Of a DNA stretch of 45,719 nt, positions 15,763 through 23,776 are shown in pieces. How positions within the stretch are numbered: position 1 is the first letter of the stretch; each line of letters opens with the position of its first letter. The translations under genes were made by a program, and so were the position numbers. Source of the DNA: CAZFBA01 sp964517135 (GTDB taxonomy: Bacteria; Cyanobacteriota; Vampirovibrionia; JBFMGH01); contig CAZFBA010000033.1 in assembly GCA_964517135.1 (NCBI GenBank), forward strand, positions 1 through 45,719, read 5' to 3'. The notes under the pieces were generated by a model, which saw only the letters and a list, made by a program, of their open reading frames with translations, searched no databases and was not told the origin of the DNA.

Positions 15763-16874
15763 GAAATATCCTCACCAAGACCCTGTTTGGCCTGTCTTTC
15801 GGGTGTTGCAATCTTTAGTTTCACGGTAAACATAGTTCCATTAGTATTACTGGAAACTTCAATTGATCCACCCATAGATTCAGTAAGAGCTTTAGTAATA
15901 TATAACCCCAGCCCTGTGCCCTGAACCTGCCTTGTAAGAGGGTTATCAATCCTGGAAAATTTATTAAATATAGCGGGAAGGTGCTTTTTGGGTATACCGA
16001 TACCCTGATCAATAACAGAAAATTGTATCATATCATCGTCATCAGGGGTTAAAGATGCTTTAACTGTAACAGTAGTGTTTTCTTTAGAATACTTTGCTGC
16101 ATTATCGATCAGGTTAGTAAGTATTTGTTCAAGTTTATCCTGATCAGCCCAGGCAGGTGGCAGATGGTCAGTGGTTTTTATTATAAATTCATGTTTGGGA
16201 TATTTATTTTTTAGACTAAAAATGACCCTTTCCACGTAATTTTTGAGGTTTAATGCCCTGTATACAGATTTATGGCGCTTTGTTTCAAGTCTTGAAACTG
16301 TTAACAGGTTTTCTACAAGACGGGTAAGCCTATCAGCTTGATTTTTAATAATACTGATAAAACGAATTTGCTGCTCTTTGTTAAGTTGATCTCCGGCTGA
16401 AAGCAGCGTATCGGCAAAACCTTTGATGCTGGTCATAGGTGTTCTTAGTTCGTGGCTTACTGTGCTAACGAAGTCAATCTGTGCCTGATCAAGACATACA
16501 AGATCGCTCATTGGTGTAAAGGTGCTAATGTAGTAATCTTCATTAAATATGCTATGACTGATTCTTATAAGCAGCTCTTTGCCAGTAGAATCAGTAAGGA
16601 TAGCCTGATGAGAGTAGTTTTCATCAGGTATATAACGAGTAGGATTACCAGCACATATATGGCAATTTATTTTTGAGGTATTATTGATATAATCCTGTAA
16701 GCTTTTGCCAGTTACATCAGATCTTTTGCCATCATAAATTCTTAAAAAGGCTTCATTGACAAAGGCTATTTTATATTCGTTATTGCAAACAACCACAGCT
16801 TCTGGCAAGTTCAGAAGCAAGTTATAATAAAACTCTTCACTACACTTATTTTCAGTGAATTTTGTCATAGGCAT
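15759..16874 (-). CDS. PAS-domain sensor histidine kinase
   Basis: 371 residues, soluble, with no membrane segment. A PAS domain fills about residues 22-120 (EAVVVCNNEYKIAFVNEAFL). It contains a CHIC motif (C71, C74) that could bind a metal or react to redox state. HisKA is at about 131-195 with VSTVSHELRTPMTSIKGFAD, where His141 is the predicted phosphorylation site. The HATPase domain is at about 240-355, with N box LIDNAAKYS, G1 VIDQGIGIP, F box FNKFSRID and G2 GTGLGLYI. It is translated into the downstream response regulator by a four-base overlap, so this is a two-component pair that senses a cytoplasmic signal. The start could also be the ATG two codons later. Confidence 0.92.
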   Translation of the reverse strand: MPMTKFTENKCSEEFYYNLLLNLPEAVVVCNNEYKIAFVNEAFLRIYDGKRSDVTGKSLQDYINNTSKINCHICAGNPTRYIPDENYSHQAILTDSTGKELLIRISHSIFNEDYYISTFTPMSDLVCLDQAQIDFVSTVSHELRTPMTSIKGFADTLLSAGDQLNKEQQIRFISIIKNQADRLTRLVENLLTVSRLETKRHKSVYRALNLKNYVERVIFSLKNKYPKHEFIIKTTDHLPPAWADQDKLEQILTNLIDNAAKYSKENTTVTVKASLTPDDDDMIQFSVIDQGIGIPKKHLPAIFNKFSRIDNPLTRQVQGTGLGLYITKALTESMGGSIEVSSNTNGTMFTVKLKIATPERQAKQGLGEDIS

Positions 16875-16963
16875 TTATCACAGAGCATACATTTTAATTA
16901 TAAAACAAAGAAAAAGAGAGTGGGTGAGTCTTCAGGAAATTATAATATTTTATTAAATTTAGG

Positions 16964-17404
16964 CTATAACCCGCCAAGCAAAATAATATCAAGTCTTTCG
17001 CCTGACCATTCATCACGTATTGAAGGTTTATATGGGGCAATTTCTCTTTCTGAGCGCCGTGGTAGCTTTTGTTTAATGCCTTTTTGTGGATTACTGCGTA
17101 TCGGTCTATCGGCTGCTTCCAGCGTGAAACCTGCTTTCTTACCCTCAAAATCCAGTATGAAACCTTTATCATACCAGCCAAGATGCTTACCATTAAAGCC
17201 ATAAATAGAATAATGCCTGGTTTCATCTTTCAAATAGCCTGATGGCTGGCCATCCCACATATATATTGTATTGTCATCAAGTGTATTAAGGTAGGCTATG
17301 GGATACCCATCTTTGTTGTATATTGTTATTTCTTCTGCAAACACAATTGCAGGCAGGCAAAACATACTTATTAAAGCAAAAATAATTAGTATTTTTTTAA
17401 TCAT
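16964..17404 (-). CDS. Secreted 4-fold beta-flower-like protein
   Basis: 146 residues. Residues 1-23 are a signal peptide (MIKKILIIFALISMFCLPAIVFAE, cleavage after VFA). The mature N-terminal part has four short related units: ITIYNKDGYPIAYLNT, TIYMWDGQPSGYLKD, SIYGFNGKHLGWYDKG and FILDFEGKKAGFTLEA. Each has a [DN]GxPxx[YW] turn. This arrangement resembles the '4-fold beta flower' domain seen in small bacterial proteins of unknown function. The C-terminal 50 residues are Arg/Lys/Pro-rich and probably flexible. It is a single gene. The overlapping reading frame at 16894-17226 is a shadow of it. Confidence 0.72.
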   Translation of the reverse strand: MIKKILIIFALISMFCLPAIVFAEEITIYNKDGYPIAYLNTLDDNTIYMWDGQPSGYLKDETRHYSIYGFNGKHLGWYDKGFILDFEGKKAGFTLEAADRPIRSNPQKGIKQKLPRRSEREIAPYKPSIRDEWSGERLDIILLGGL

Positions 17405-17530
17405 AGACTCCTCACAGCTATTTTGAAATTATCGTAGATAAAAACCATCTTCAAAAGGCATTATAGCATCTAAAAAAGTAAAGGTTATCACCAAAATGTA
17501 GTAAATTTAGTACTCTACACAAAAAATATA

Positions 17531-17716
17531 TTAATCTTCAATAATATAATAATCTTCAGGGTGCACAGGAGGTATTTTAGCCCCACAAGCCGGACATTTA
17601 AGCCCACTAACTTCAATTTGAAACCGCAAAGACTCAGCAGGCAAACCCTTATTACCAAACCGGCCTTTTTTTCGTTCTTTGCATTTCGGGCAATAATAGC
17701 TTAATTCAACATACAT
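17531..17716 (-). CDS. Small zinc-ribbon protein
   Basis: 61 residues, with two CxxC knuckles: YYCPKCKERKKGRFG near the start and LKCPACGAKIPPVHPED near the end. This is the pattern of a single four-Cys zinc ribbon. No wider family can be named. The acidic C-terminus (EDYYIIED) is distinctive. It is monocistronic and divergent from the M48 peptidase gene, which itself ends in zinc ribbons, so a link is possible but unproven. Confidence 0.65.
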   Translation of the reverse strand: MYVELSYYCPKCKERKKGRFGNKGLPAESLRFQIEVSGLKCPACGAKIPPVHPEDYYIIED

Positions 17717-17854
17717 ATCTAAATTTTGTTGTTATAAGTGATATTCCGGTACTTATAATTAGACTATAGCAAACAGGGTCTAAATTCAAGTCTATGTATA
17801 AGTTCTAAAAAAGCTGACTTTTAGAGAATAAAGGATTTAAAAGTATAAATATAG

Positions 17855-17883
17855 TTGGCATTAAGTTGTTTTTACGGTATAAT
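17855..17883 (+). promoter_or_regulatory. Promoter of the M48 peptidase gene
   Basis: TTGGCA (17855-17860) and a perfect TATAAT (17878-17883) are exactly 17 bp apart. This is one of the best sigma-70 promoters in the window. Transcription would start near 17890, which excludes the longer TTG start at 17866 for the downstream gene. Confidence 0.75.
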
Positions 17884-17916
17884 TTCAGTGCCAGTAAGAC
17901 AAATAAGGGGGTTCAT

Positions 17917-18936
17917 ATGCAGCTAAATCATATTGATACTGATAAATTAAGAAGATTTAAAGGGCTAGATCCGGGGTTTTTAATACACCCAATGGATAGA
18001 GAAGCTCTGAGAGCATTGAAACAGGTTCCTGTTCTGGATGTTGTTATTAAGAAGTTTCTTGAATATGGCTTTGAGAAGTTTATTTATATCCAGAATATTG
18101 CTGATAACGTAAGAGTAACACCCCGGCAATGTAAAAAAATCTATGATATGACACAAATTGCTGCTGATGTACTTGATATGGAAGCTCCAGAAGTATACAT
18201 AAGCCAGAACCCTGTGGCAAACGCTATGACCAGCGGGGTTAATAAGCCGTTTGTTGTTTTGTATTCCGGGCTAATTGAACTGCTTGATGATGAAGAACTC
18301 TATTCTGTTATTGCGCACGAACTGGGTCATATCAAGTGTAATCATGTTCTTTATCGCACACTGGCAAACTTTTTATTGCAAGTATTTACACTTATCGGCC
18401 AGAGCACACTGGGTATTGGTAATATAATGGGATCAGGACTAATCATGGTCCTGCTTGAGTGGTATAGAAAATCAGAACTATCAGCTGATAGAGCAGCCCT
18501 CCTAGCTGTACAGGATCATGAAGTCATTATCAGCGTCAATATGAAGATGGCCGGTGGCAGTAGATCCCTTTATGAACAGCTAGATAGAGAAGAGTTTCTT
18601 AAACAGGCCGATGAATACAGAGATTTAGAAAAAGATTCTATCAGCCAGATTTATAAAATAATCACTCTGGCAAATCTAACTCACCCTCATGCTATTCTAA
18701 GAGCCCGTGAAGCCTATGACTGGGCGTTAACAGAAGAATACAAAAAAGCTATGGATGGAGATTACCCGAGAGCTGAAAATGTTTGCCCTGAATGCAAAAC
18801 TGTTTTCAACGAACCATTCAGATTTTGTCCCCATTGTGGCGCAAAAGGTACAGATATACCGTCACAATGCCATAACTGCAAAGCTGAAGTGGATAAAGAA
18901 GCTAATTTCTGCCCTTATTGCGGATCAAAAATCTAA
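17917..18936 (+). CDS. M48-family metallopeptidase with C-terminal zinc ribbons
   Basis: 339 residues. The zinc protease motif is HELGH (His134, Glu135, His138), with the third ligand in SELSADRAAL (Glu187). These are M48 features shared with HtpX and Ste24-type enzymes. A hydrophobic stretch between them (LANFLLQVFTLIGQ) could dip into the membrane, but the long transmembrane hairpins of HtpX are missing. The C-terminus has two CxxC-type ribbons: CPECKTVFNEPFRFCPHCG and CHNCKAEVDKEANFCPYCG. The start is ATG 17917, after AAGGGG (17905-17910) and downstream of a strong promoter. Its substrates are unknown; protein quality control is a reasonable guess. Confidence 0.88.
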   Translation: MQLNHIDTDKLRRFKGLDPGFLIHPMDREALRALKQVPVLDVVIKKFLEYGFEKFIYIQNIADNVRVTPRQCKKIYDMTQIAADVLDMEAPEVYISQNPVANAMTSGVNKPFVVLYSGLIELLDDEELYSVIAHELGHIKCNHVLYRTLANFLLQVFTLIGQSTLGIGNIMGSGLIMVLLEWYRKSELSADRAALLAVQDHEVIISVNMKMAGGSRSLYEQLDREEFLKQADEYRDLEKDSISQIYKIITLANLTHPHAILRAREAYDWALTEEYKKAMDGDYPRAENVCPECKTVFNEPFRFCPHCGAKGTDIPSQCHNCKAEVDKEANFCPYCGSKI

Positions 18937-18986
18937 CTCGGTTAAACACATAAGTATTTAATTAAAACTATTTAAACCTGATCCAG

Positions 18987-20102
18987 TTAACTTTGATCAT
19001 TTACACTGTAAAGGTTTTCGTCTTTATAGGTATTCTTAATATCTTTAAATGTATCGAAATTGTCAAAGAAAATGTCTGTAAGATCCGGATCAAAATGTTT
19101 TCCGTGTTCTTCTCTGAAGAGTTTTTCAACACGATCCATATCCCAGGCCTTTTTGTAACAGCGATCACTTGACAGTGCATCAAAAACATCACAAATTGCA
19201 AGAATCCTGCCGTATATATGAATATCTTCTCCGGCAAGATTTTGTGGATACCCTCCTCCTAGCCACTTTTCATGATGTTCATGAGCTATAATAGATGCTG
19301 CTTTGAGAATTTTTCTTTTTGAAAACTTTAAAAGTTCATATCCAATAGTTGAATGTGTTTTAATTACTTCAAACTCTTCAGGCGTAAGCCTACCGGGTTT
19401 ATTAAGAATAGCATCGGGAATTGCTATCTTACCTATATCGTGCATCGGACTTGCAAGAACTATCAGTTCTACTTCATCATCCGGGAGACCAGATCCTTTT
19501 GCTATCAGTCTTGCAAATTCAGCAACACGTTTAATGTGATTGCCTGTTTCTCTTGACTTTGCTTCTGCTATATCGCCCATTCTAAAGATAACTTCTTTTT
19601 GTGTTTCTTCGATTTCTTTTAAAAGTAGTGCTTTTTCAATAATTTCAAGTGAATAAACCGAAACTATTGTCAGGTAGTTTATATCTTCAGAACAATATTC
19701 ACCATTTAGCTTGTTGATAGATTGATAAACCCCAATGACCTCGTTTTCTTTATTGGTAAGAGGAACAACCATAATATTATTGGTCCTGTATCCTGTTTTC
19801 TCATCGACTTCCGGGTTAAATGACGGATGATTATAAGGGTCATTAACGATGATAGGTTTATTCTCTTTAAGGGCAAGGCCGACTATTCCTTTATCTGAAG
19901 GGATTTTAATTTCATTAGCAAGGCCATGGGCTATTTTTGTCCAGAGCATATCTTCAACATCATCATATAACCACAAAGTACATCTGTCACTGCTTATTAA
20001 CTCTCTTGCCATCTCACTAAGAAGCAGCAAAATATTATCAATTTTTTTTTCTTTTTGTATTTTGGTTATGTAATCAAAAATTAATTTTGTTGAATTATCC
20101 AT
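18987..20102 (-). CDS. GAF-HD-GYP domain protein (c-di-GMP phosphodiesterase-like)
   Basis: 371 residues. A GAF domain is at about 20-160 (SDRCTLWLYDD; a DKGIVGLALKENKPIIVNDP segment). The HD-GYP domain at about 170-350 has GNHIKRVAE, the metal-binding HDIGK (His221-Asp222), NKPGRLTPEEFEVIKTH and HEHHEKWLGGGYP. HD-GYP enzymes hydrolyse c-di-GMP, usually to GMP, and the GAF domain would sense a small ligand. The canonical HHExxDGxGYP has Leu281 in place of Asp, although GYP is retained, so activity needs checking. It is single-gene and convergent with the M48 gene. Its likely antagonist in this window is the CHASE2-GGDEF cyclase. Confidence 0.92.
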   Translation of the reverse strand: MDNSTKLIFDYITKIQKEKKIDNILLLLSEMARELISSDRCTLWLYDDVEDMLWTKIAHGLANEIKIPSDKGIVGLALKENKPIIVNDPYNHPSFNPEVDEKTGYRTNNIMVVPLTNKENEVIGVYQSINKLNGEYCSEDINYLTIVSVYSLEIIEKALLLKEIEETQKEVIFRMGDIAEAKSRETGNHIKRVAEFARLIAKGSGLPDDEVELIVLASPMHDIGKIAIPDAILNKPGRLTPEEFEVIKTHSTIGYELLKFSKRKILKAASIIAHEHHEKWLGGGYPQNLAGEDIHIYGRILAICDVFDALSSDRCYKKAWDMDRVEKLFREEHGKHFDPDLTDIFFDNFDTFKDIKNTYKDENLYSVNDQS

Positions 20103-20474
20103 TGTTTGCTCCTGAAAGATTCAAATGGGTCAGCTTTATTGTAACTCAAAATTAACGAATAGATGAAAATTATGTATTTTTTATCAAGAATGATTCCTGT
20201 TAAGGCCTGTTTTTCATTATAAATATAATATGTTAATTATTAATTTTTGTTGTAATATCAGATAAAATACTATTAAATAGTAATGATTCTCGTTACCAAT
20301 AAGAAGAGGGCTAAAATTATTAATTGTTTATAACTCTTTATATTTTTCTCAAGAAATCAATCTTTAAAGTAAAATAGATATAATGCCCCCTATCGCTAAA
20401 TGGATGGCTGTTTAACTTCATCAAACTGAAAAAATAGCTGGCAAAAAGTGAATTTACACTAATAAGGAAACATT
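20103..20474. other. Divergent intergenic region, HD-GYP and DedA genes
   Basis: About 370 AT-rich bases without a gene. A TATAAT occurs at 20379-20384, about 95 bases before the DedA-like gene, but its -35 region is poor. A 7-3-7 inverted repeat lies at 20280-20296, in a position to control rightward transcription. Confidence 0.45.
20280..20296. promoter_or_regulatory. Candidate operator, Fur-box-like inverted repeat
   Basis: GTAATGA-TTC-TCGTTAC is a 7-3-7 inverted repeat with a single mismatch. It matches 10 of 13 bases of the AATGATaATCATT core of the Fur/Per-type box. It lies about 85 bases before a TATAAT. The identity of any binding protein is a guess. Confidence 0.3.
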
Positions 20475-21068
20475 ATGGAATCATTGCACCATTTTATTGA
20501 TGTATCAAAAGAATTTTTTCTTGATCTCGGGCCATTAGGCTTATTCTTATTAGCTTTAATAGAATCATCTGTCTTTATAGTACCCCCTGATACACTGTTA
20601 ATTCTACTGGTATTGTCTACTCCTTCTGCCGGGCTCTTTCTGGCATTAATATGTACTGTAGGTTCAACACTGGGAGGTATATTAGGATATGGAATAGGGT
20701 ATTATGGTGGCAGACCAGTGCTAGGAATGATTATCAGTGATGAAAAGCTTGAAAAAGTTAGCAATCTTTACGATAAATATGGCGTATGGGCCGTTGCAAT
20801 TGCAGGGTTTTCACCACTACCGTATAAAGTCTTTACCATATCAAGTGGATTATTTAAATTAAACCTGGTAGTATTTACAATAGCCAGTTTCCTGAGTCGT
20901 GGGGCCAGGTTCTTCCTGGTAGCAATATTTTTGATGATCTTCGGCAAGTCTATTCTTGACAATCTGCAACTGATTATTATCGCAGGAAGTGTTGCTTTAG
21001 TCACAGGGGTTATCGTATATTTTATTTATATGAATAAAGTAAGTAAAAAAAAAGCAACAATTAATTAG
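20475..21068 (+). CDS. DedA/VTT-domain membrane protein (YqaA-like)
   Basis: 197 residues with several hydrophobic segments. Two re-entrant-type regions are typical of the VTT/DedA family: GPLGLFLLALIESSVFIVPP with the conserved Glu, and VWAVAIAGFSPLPYKVFTIS with the following FLSRGARFFL. The match is closest to the YqaA branch. DedA proteins are implicated in lipid-carrier or phospholipid flipping across the inner membrane and in membrane stress tolerance. An AAGGAAA precedes the ATG. fhs begins 10 bases downstream, so the two probably share a transcript, although no functional link is obvious. Confidence 0.85.
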   Translation: MESLHHFIDVSKEFFLDLGPLGLFLLALIESSVFIVPPDTLLILLVLSTPSAGLFLALICTVGSTLGGILGYGIGYYGGRPVLGMIISDEKLEKVSNLYDKYGVWAVAIAGFSPLPYKVFTISSGLFKLNLVVFTIASFLSRGARFFLVAIFLMIFGKSILDNLQLIIIAGSVALVTGVIVYFIYMNKVSKKKATIN

Positions 21069-21078
21069 AGGTCTTTAA

Positions 21079-22740
21079 ATGGTTATAGAATCAAACGTTA
21101 TGGCAGACGAAAAGATGCTTCACATTAACGATATTGCAGAATCAGCCGGCATTGATCTCGATGCCCTTGAACTATACGGAAAATATAAAGCCAAAATAAG
21201 TCTTAACTTTTATGAAAAAGTAAAAGCCAGAGCAAAAGGCAAACTAATCTATATTACCTGCATTACGCCAACACCAGCAGGCGAAGGTAAAACATTAACA
21301 TCCATTGGCCTGACTGAGGCATTAGGAAAACTTAATAAAAACGTAATGCTTTGCCTAAGAGAACCTTCTCTCGGCCCTATCTTCGGAACCAAAGGTGGTG
21401 CTACAGGTGCAGGAAGAGCTGAAATATTGCCAAGAGAAGATATTAACCTCCATTTTACAGGAGATATGCATGCTATTACATCAGCTCATAACCTCCTGGC
21501 AGCAATAATAGATAACCACATTTTTAGAGGCAATGAAAATTCTATTAATATTGCAAGAACCCGCTGGCGCCGTGTAATGGATATGAATGACAGAGCATTA
21601 AGAGATATATATGTTGATGGAGATTCTGATTTATACGGCAAAACAGGTTTTGACATCACAGCTTCATCTGAAATAATGGCAATAATGGCACTGTCAGATA
21701 ATATAAATGACCTTAAAAAAAGGTTATCCCGAATTATTGTTGGCTACACAACTCAGGGTAGACCAATAAGAGCTGAAGAATTTGGTATTATTGATGCAAT
21801 GACTCTCCTTTTAAAAGATGCGCTGAAACCCAATCTCGTTCAAACTTCAGAGGGTCAGCCCGTTCTGGTTCATTGCGGGCCTTTTGCTAATATAGCTCAC
21901 GGTAATAATAGTATTATAGCAACTAAAATGGCTCTGTCGCTGGCAGATTATGTTGTAACAGAAGGAGGTTTTTCTTCTGATCTTGGTGCAGAGAAGTTTT
22001 TTGACATTGTTTGTCCTGCTCAAAATCTGAAACCTGATGTAGCAGTGTTGGTATGCTCTGTACGTGCGCTGAATATGCACGGTGGGGCAACTAAAAAAGA
22101 ATATACACAGAAAAATCTTCATTATCTTGACAAAGGCCTTGCCCATCTTCAGGCGCATATTGATATACTTAAGAAGTTTAAATTGCCTATTGTAGTTGCT
22201 ATTAATAAATTTGATACGGATACAGAAGAAGAAATCAATTTGATTGAAGGATATTGCAGATCCAAGGGTGTAAGAATAGCTGTTTCAAGAGCTTTTTCAG
22301 AAGGAGGCTGTGGTGCTGTTCCTCTTGCAAAAGAAGTTATTGACTCTTTAGAGAGAGATATTAACCAGTTTACAGCGATTTATGATCACAACTTGCCTGT
22401 ATACAACAAAATAGAAATACTGGCCAAAAAAATTTATGGTGCAAGAGGTGTTGAATATACCCCGGGTGCTATAAAAGACATTGAAGACCTTACATATTGC
22501 GGTTTTGGCAACTTGCCAATTTGTATGGCCAAGACACAGTTCTCACTTTCAGATAATTCAAGCATTAAAGGAGTTCCTGGAGAGTGGGTTTTAAATATCA
22601 GACAGCTTAAAGTTTCTAACGGTGCTGGCTTTATTGTCCCTTATTCAGGTAACATTATGTTGATGCCGGGCCTGCCAAAAAAACCTTCTGCCCTGAATAT
22701 CTCTATTGATAGCCTGGGCAATGTTACTGGATTAAAATAG
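21079..22740 (+). CDS. fhs: Formate--tetrahydrofolate ligase
   Basis: 553 residues, the usual FTHFS length. It makes 10-formyl-tetrahydrofolate from formate, THF and ATP. The ATP-binding loop is TPTPAGEGKTLTSIGL. Other hallmarks are REPSLGPIFGTKGGATG, LPREDINLHFTGDMHAIT, AHNLLAAIIDNHIF, VTEGGFSSDLGAEKFFDIV and a C-terminal GFIVPYSGNIMLMPGLPKKP. In an anaerobe it can feed purine and Met-tRNA formylation from formate, or run in reverse to yield ATP; no other Wood-Ljungdahl gene is here. The last 17 bases overlap the 3' end of the opposite MBL gene. An ATG seven codons further in is a possible alternative start. Confidence 0.97.
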   Translation: MVIESNVMADEKMLHINDIAESAGIDLDALELYGKYKAKISLNFYEKVKARAKGKLIYITCITPTPAGEGKTLTSIGLTEALGKLNKNVMLCLREPSLGPIFGTKGGATGAGRAEILPREDINLHFTGDMHAITSAHNLLAAIIDNHIFRGNENSINIARTRWRRVMDMNDRALRDIYVDGDSDLYGKTGFDITASSEIMAIMALSDNINDLKKRLSRIIVGYTTQGRPIRAEEFGIIDAMTLLLKDALKPNLVQTSEGQPVLVHCGPFANIAHGNNSIIATKMALSLADYVVTEGGFSSDLGAEKFFDIVCPAQNLKPDVAVLVCSVRALNMHGGATKKEYTQKNLHYLDKGLAHLQAHIDILKKFKLPIVVAINKFDTDTEEEINLIEGYCRSKGVRIAVSRAFSEGGCGAVPLAKEVIDSLERDINQFTAIYDHNLPVYNKIEILAKKIYGARGVEYTPGAIKDIEDLTYCGFGNLPICMAKTQFSLSDNSSIKGVPGEWVLNIRQLKVSNGAGFIVPYSGNIMLMPGLPKKPSALNISIDSLGNVTGLK

Positions 22741-23554
22741 TATCACCGGTGCCGAAATAGCTTACATTACTTGCTATGTTTTCCTTTATTATCTGAAGTT
22801 TATTGATGCCAGTGCAGTGAGATATTGCAATATTACTAATATTAAAGCTATTCAAATCATAAAGAATGTCGTTCAGCTCATTTTTATCAGTGTTCATAAA
22901 GTGTAATCCACCAATGATATAGTTGATTGAGCTAATACCTGTTATCTCAATAGCGTGATTAACTATGTTTAAAATACCTGAATGACTGCAACCACATATA
23001 ATATTGAGTGATTGATCGTGTATAATAATTAAAACAAGGTCATCATTGACAGAATCAGGAGACATTTTTCCTTGAGAGCTTAAATACATATTTTTATGTG
23101 AAGTATAAGGTGAAACCCTTTTTATATAGCCCGATGTAAAAGTTTTATCGTTAAAACAATAAGGTTTATCAGTCAATATAAACTCAGCACCGGCGTTTTC
23201 GAGATCTTGCATTGAAAATGGATTGGATATATTGACAGAATCCTTTTTCTCGGGGTCAATATGGTATCTCTCTACAAATATATCAGGGTGAGCTATAACC
23301 TTAAGAGGAGATTTTTTTCTTAAAATCGCCTTAAGACCGCCAGTATGGTCATAGTGGCCATGTGAAAGAACTACAAATTCTATATTGTCTAATGCAATAT
23401 TAAGCTTTTCTATGTTGTGAAGTATATTTTCAGTCTGCCCTGTATCAAAAAGAATTGTTTTGTCAGGTGTTTCAATATAAAAACTAAGGCCATGTTCGCC
23501 AAAACATTGCTTATGAGATACATAATTGTCTATTATACCTGTTATTTTAAACAT
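22724..23554 (-). CDS. MBL-fold metallohydrolase, MptA/MfnA-neighbour (dihydropterin-type) family
   Basis: 276 residues with the MBL metal site: LSHGHYDHTGGLKAIL, then IICGCSHSGILNIV, IGGLHFM and a late ISHCTG. The opening EHGLSFYIETPDKTILFDTG and the overall layout resemble archaeal/bacterial proteins annotated as 7,8-dihydropterin-6-methyl-4-(beta-D-ribofuranosyl)-aminobenzene-5'-phosphate synthase-like. For bacterial members that label is probably only a fold assignment. It is cytoplasmic and monocistronic. Its 3' end overlaps fhs by 17 bases on the opposite strand. The substrate is unknown. Confidence 0.85.
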   Translation of the reverse strand: MFKITGIIDNYVSHKQCFGEHGLSFYIETPDKTILFDTGQTENILHNIEKLNIALDNIEFVVLSHGHYDHTGGLKAILRKKSPLKVIAHPDIFVERYHIDPEKKDSVNISNPFSMQDLENAGAEFILTDKPYCFNDKTFTSGYIKRVSPYTSHKNMYLSSQGKMSPDSVNDDLVLIIIHDQSLNIICGCSHSGILNIVNHAIEITGISSINYIIGGLHFMNTDKNELNDILYDLNSFNISNIAISHCTGINKLQIIKENIASNVSYFGTGDTILIQ

Positions 23555-23776
23555 TCTGAGATTCCTTTATTGTTTTCAACAAAAACTATTGTAGCGCAGT
23601 TCAGAAACTTAATAAACAATAGAACCAGCCCTTTTGGCTCTATTATAAAAGCATTTAAAGACATTTCCAAATTTAAATTGAAAACTTTTCAAAATTTAAA
23701 CCTTTTTTATATTATTATTATATAATTTTAGATAATTAGAAGGATTTGCTGTTAGTAGCTTTGTTGAAATTAATTA

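Noticed and set aside
16894..17226. 110-codon ORF on the minus strand
   Set aside because: It overlaps the secreted beta-flower gene in another frame. That gene has a signal peptide and repeats, so this is a shadow.
17866..17916. Longer N-terminus for the M48 peptidase
   Set aside because: The TTG at 17866 lies within the predicted promoter, and the ATG at 17917 has the ribosome binding site.
23417..23725. 102-codon plus-strand ORF
   Set aside because: It mostly runs antisense to the MBL-fold gene, which has complete catalytic motifs, and has no features of its own.
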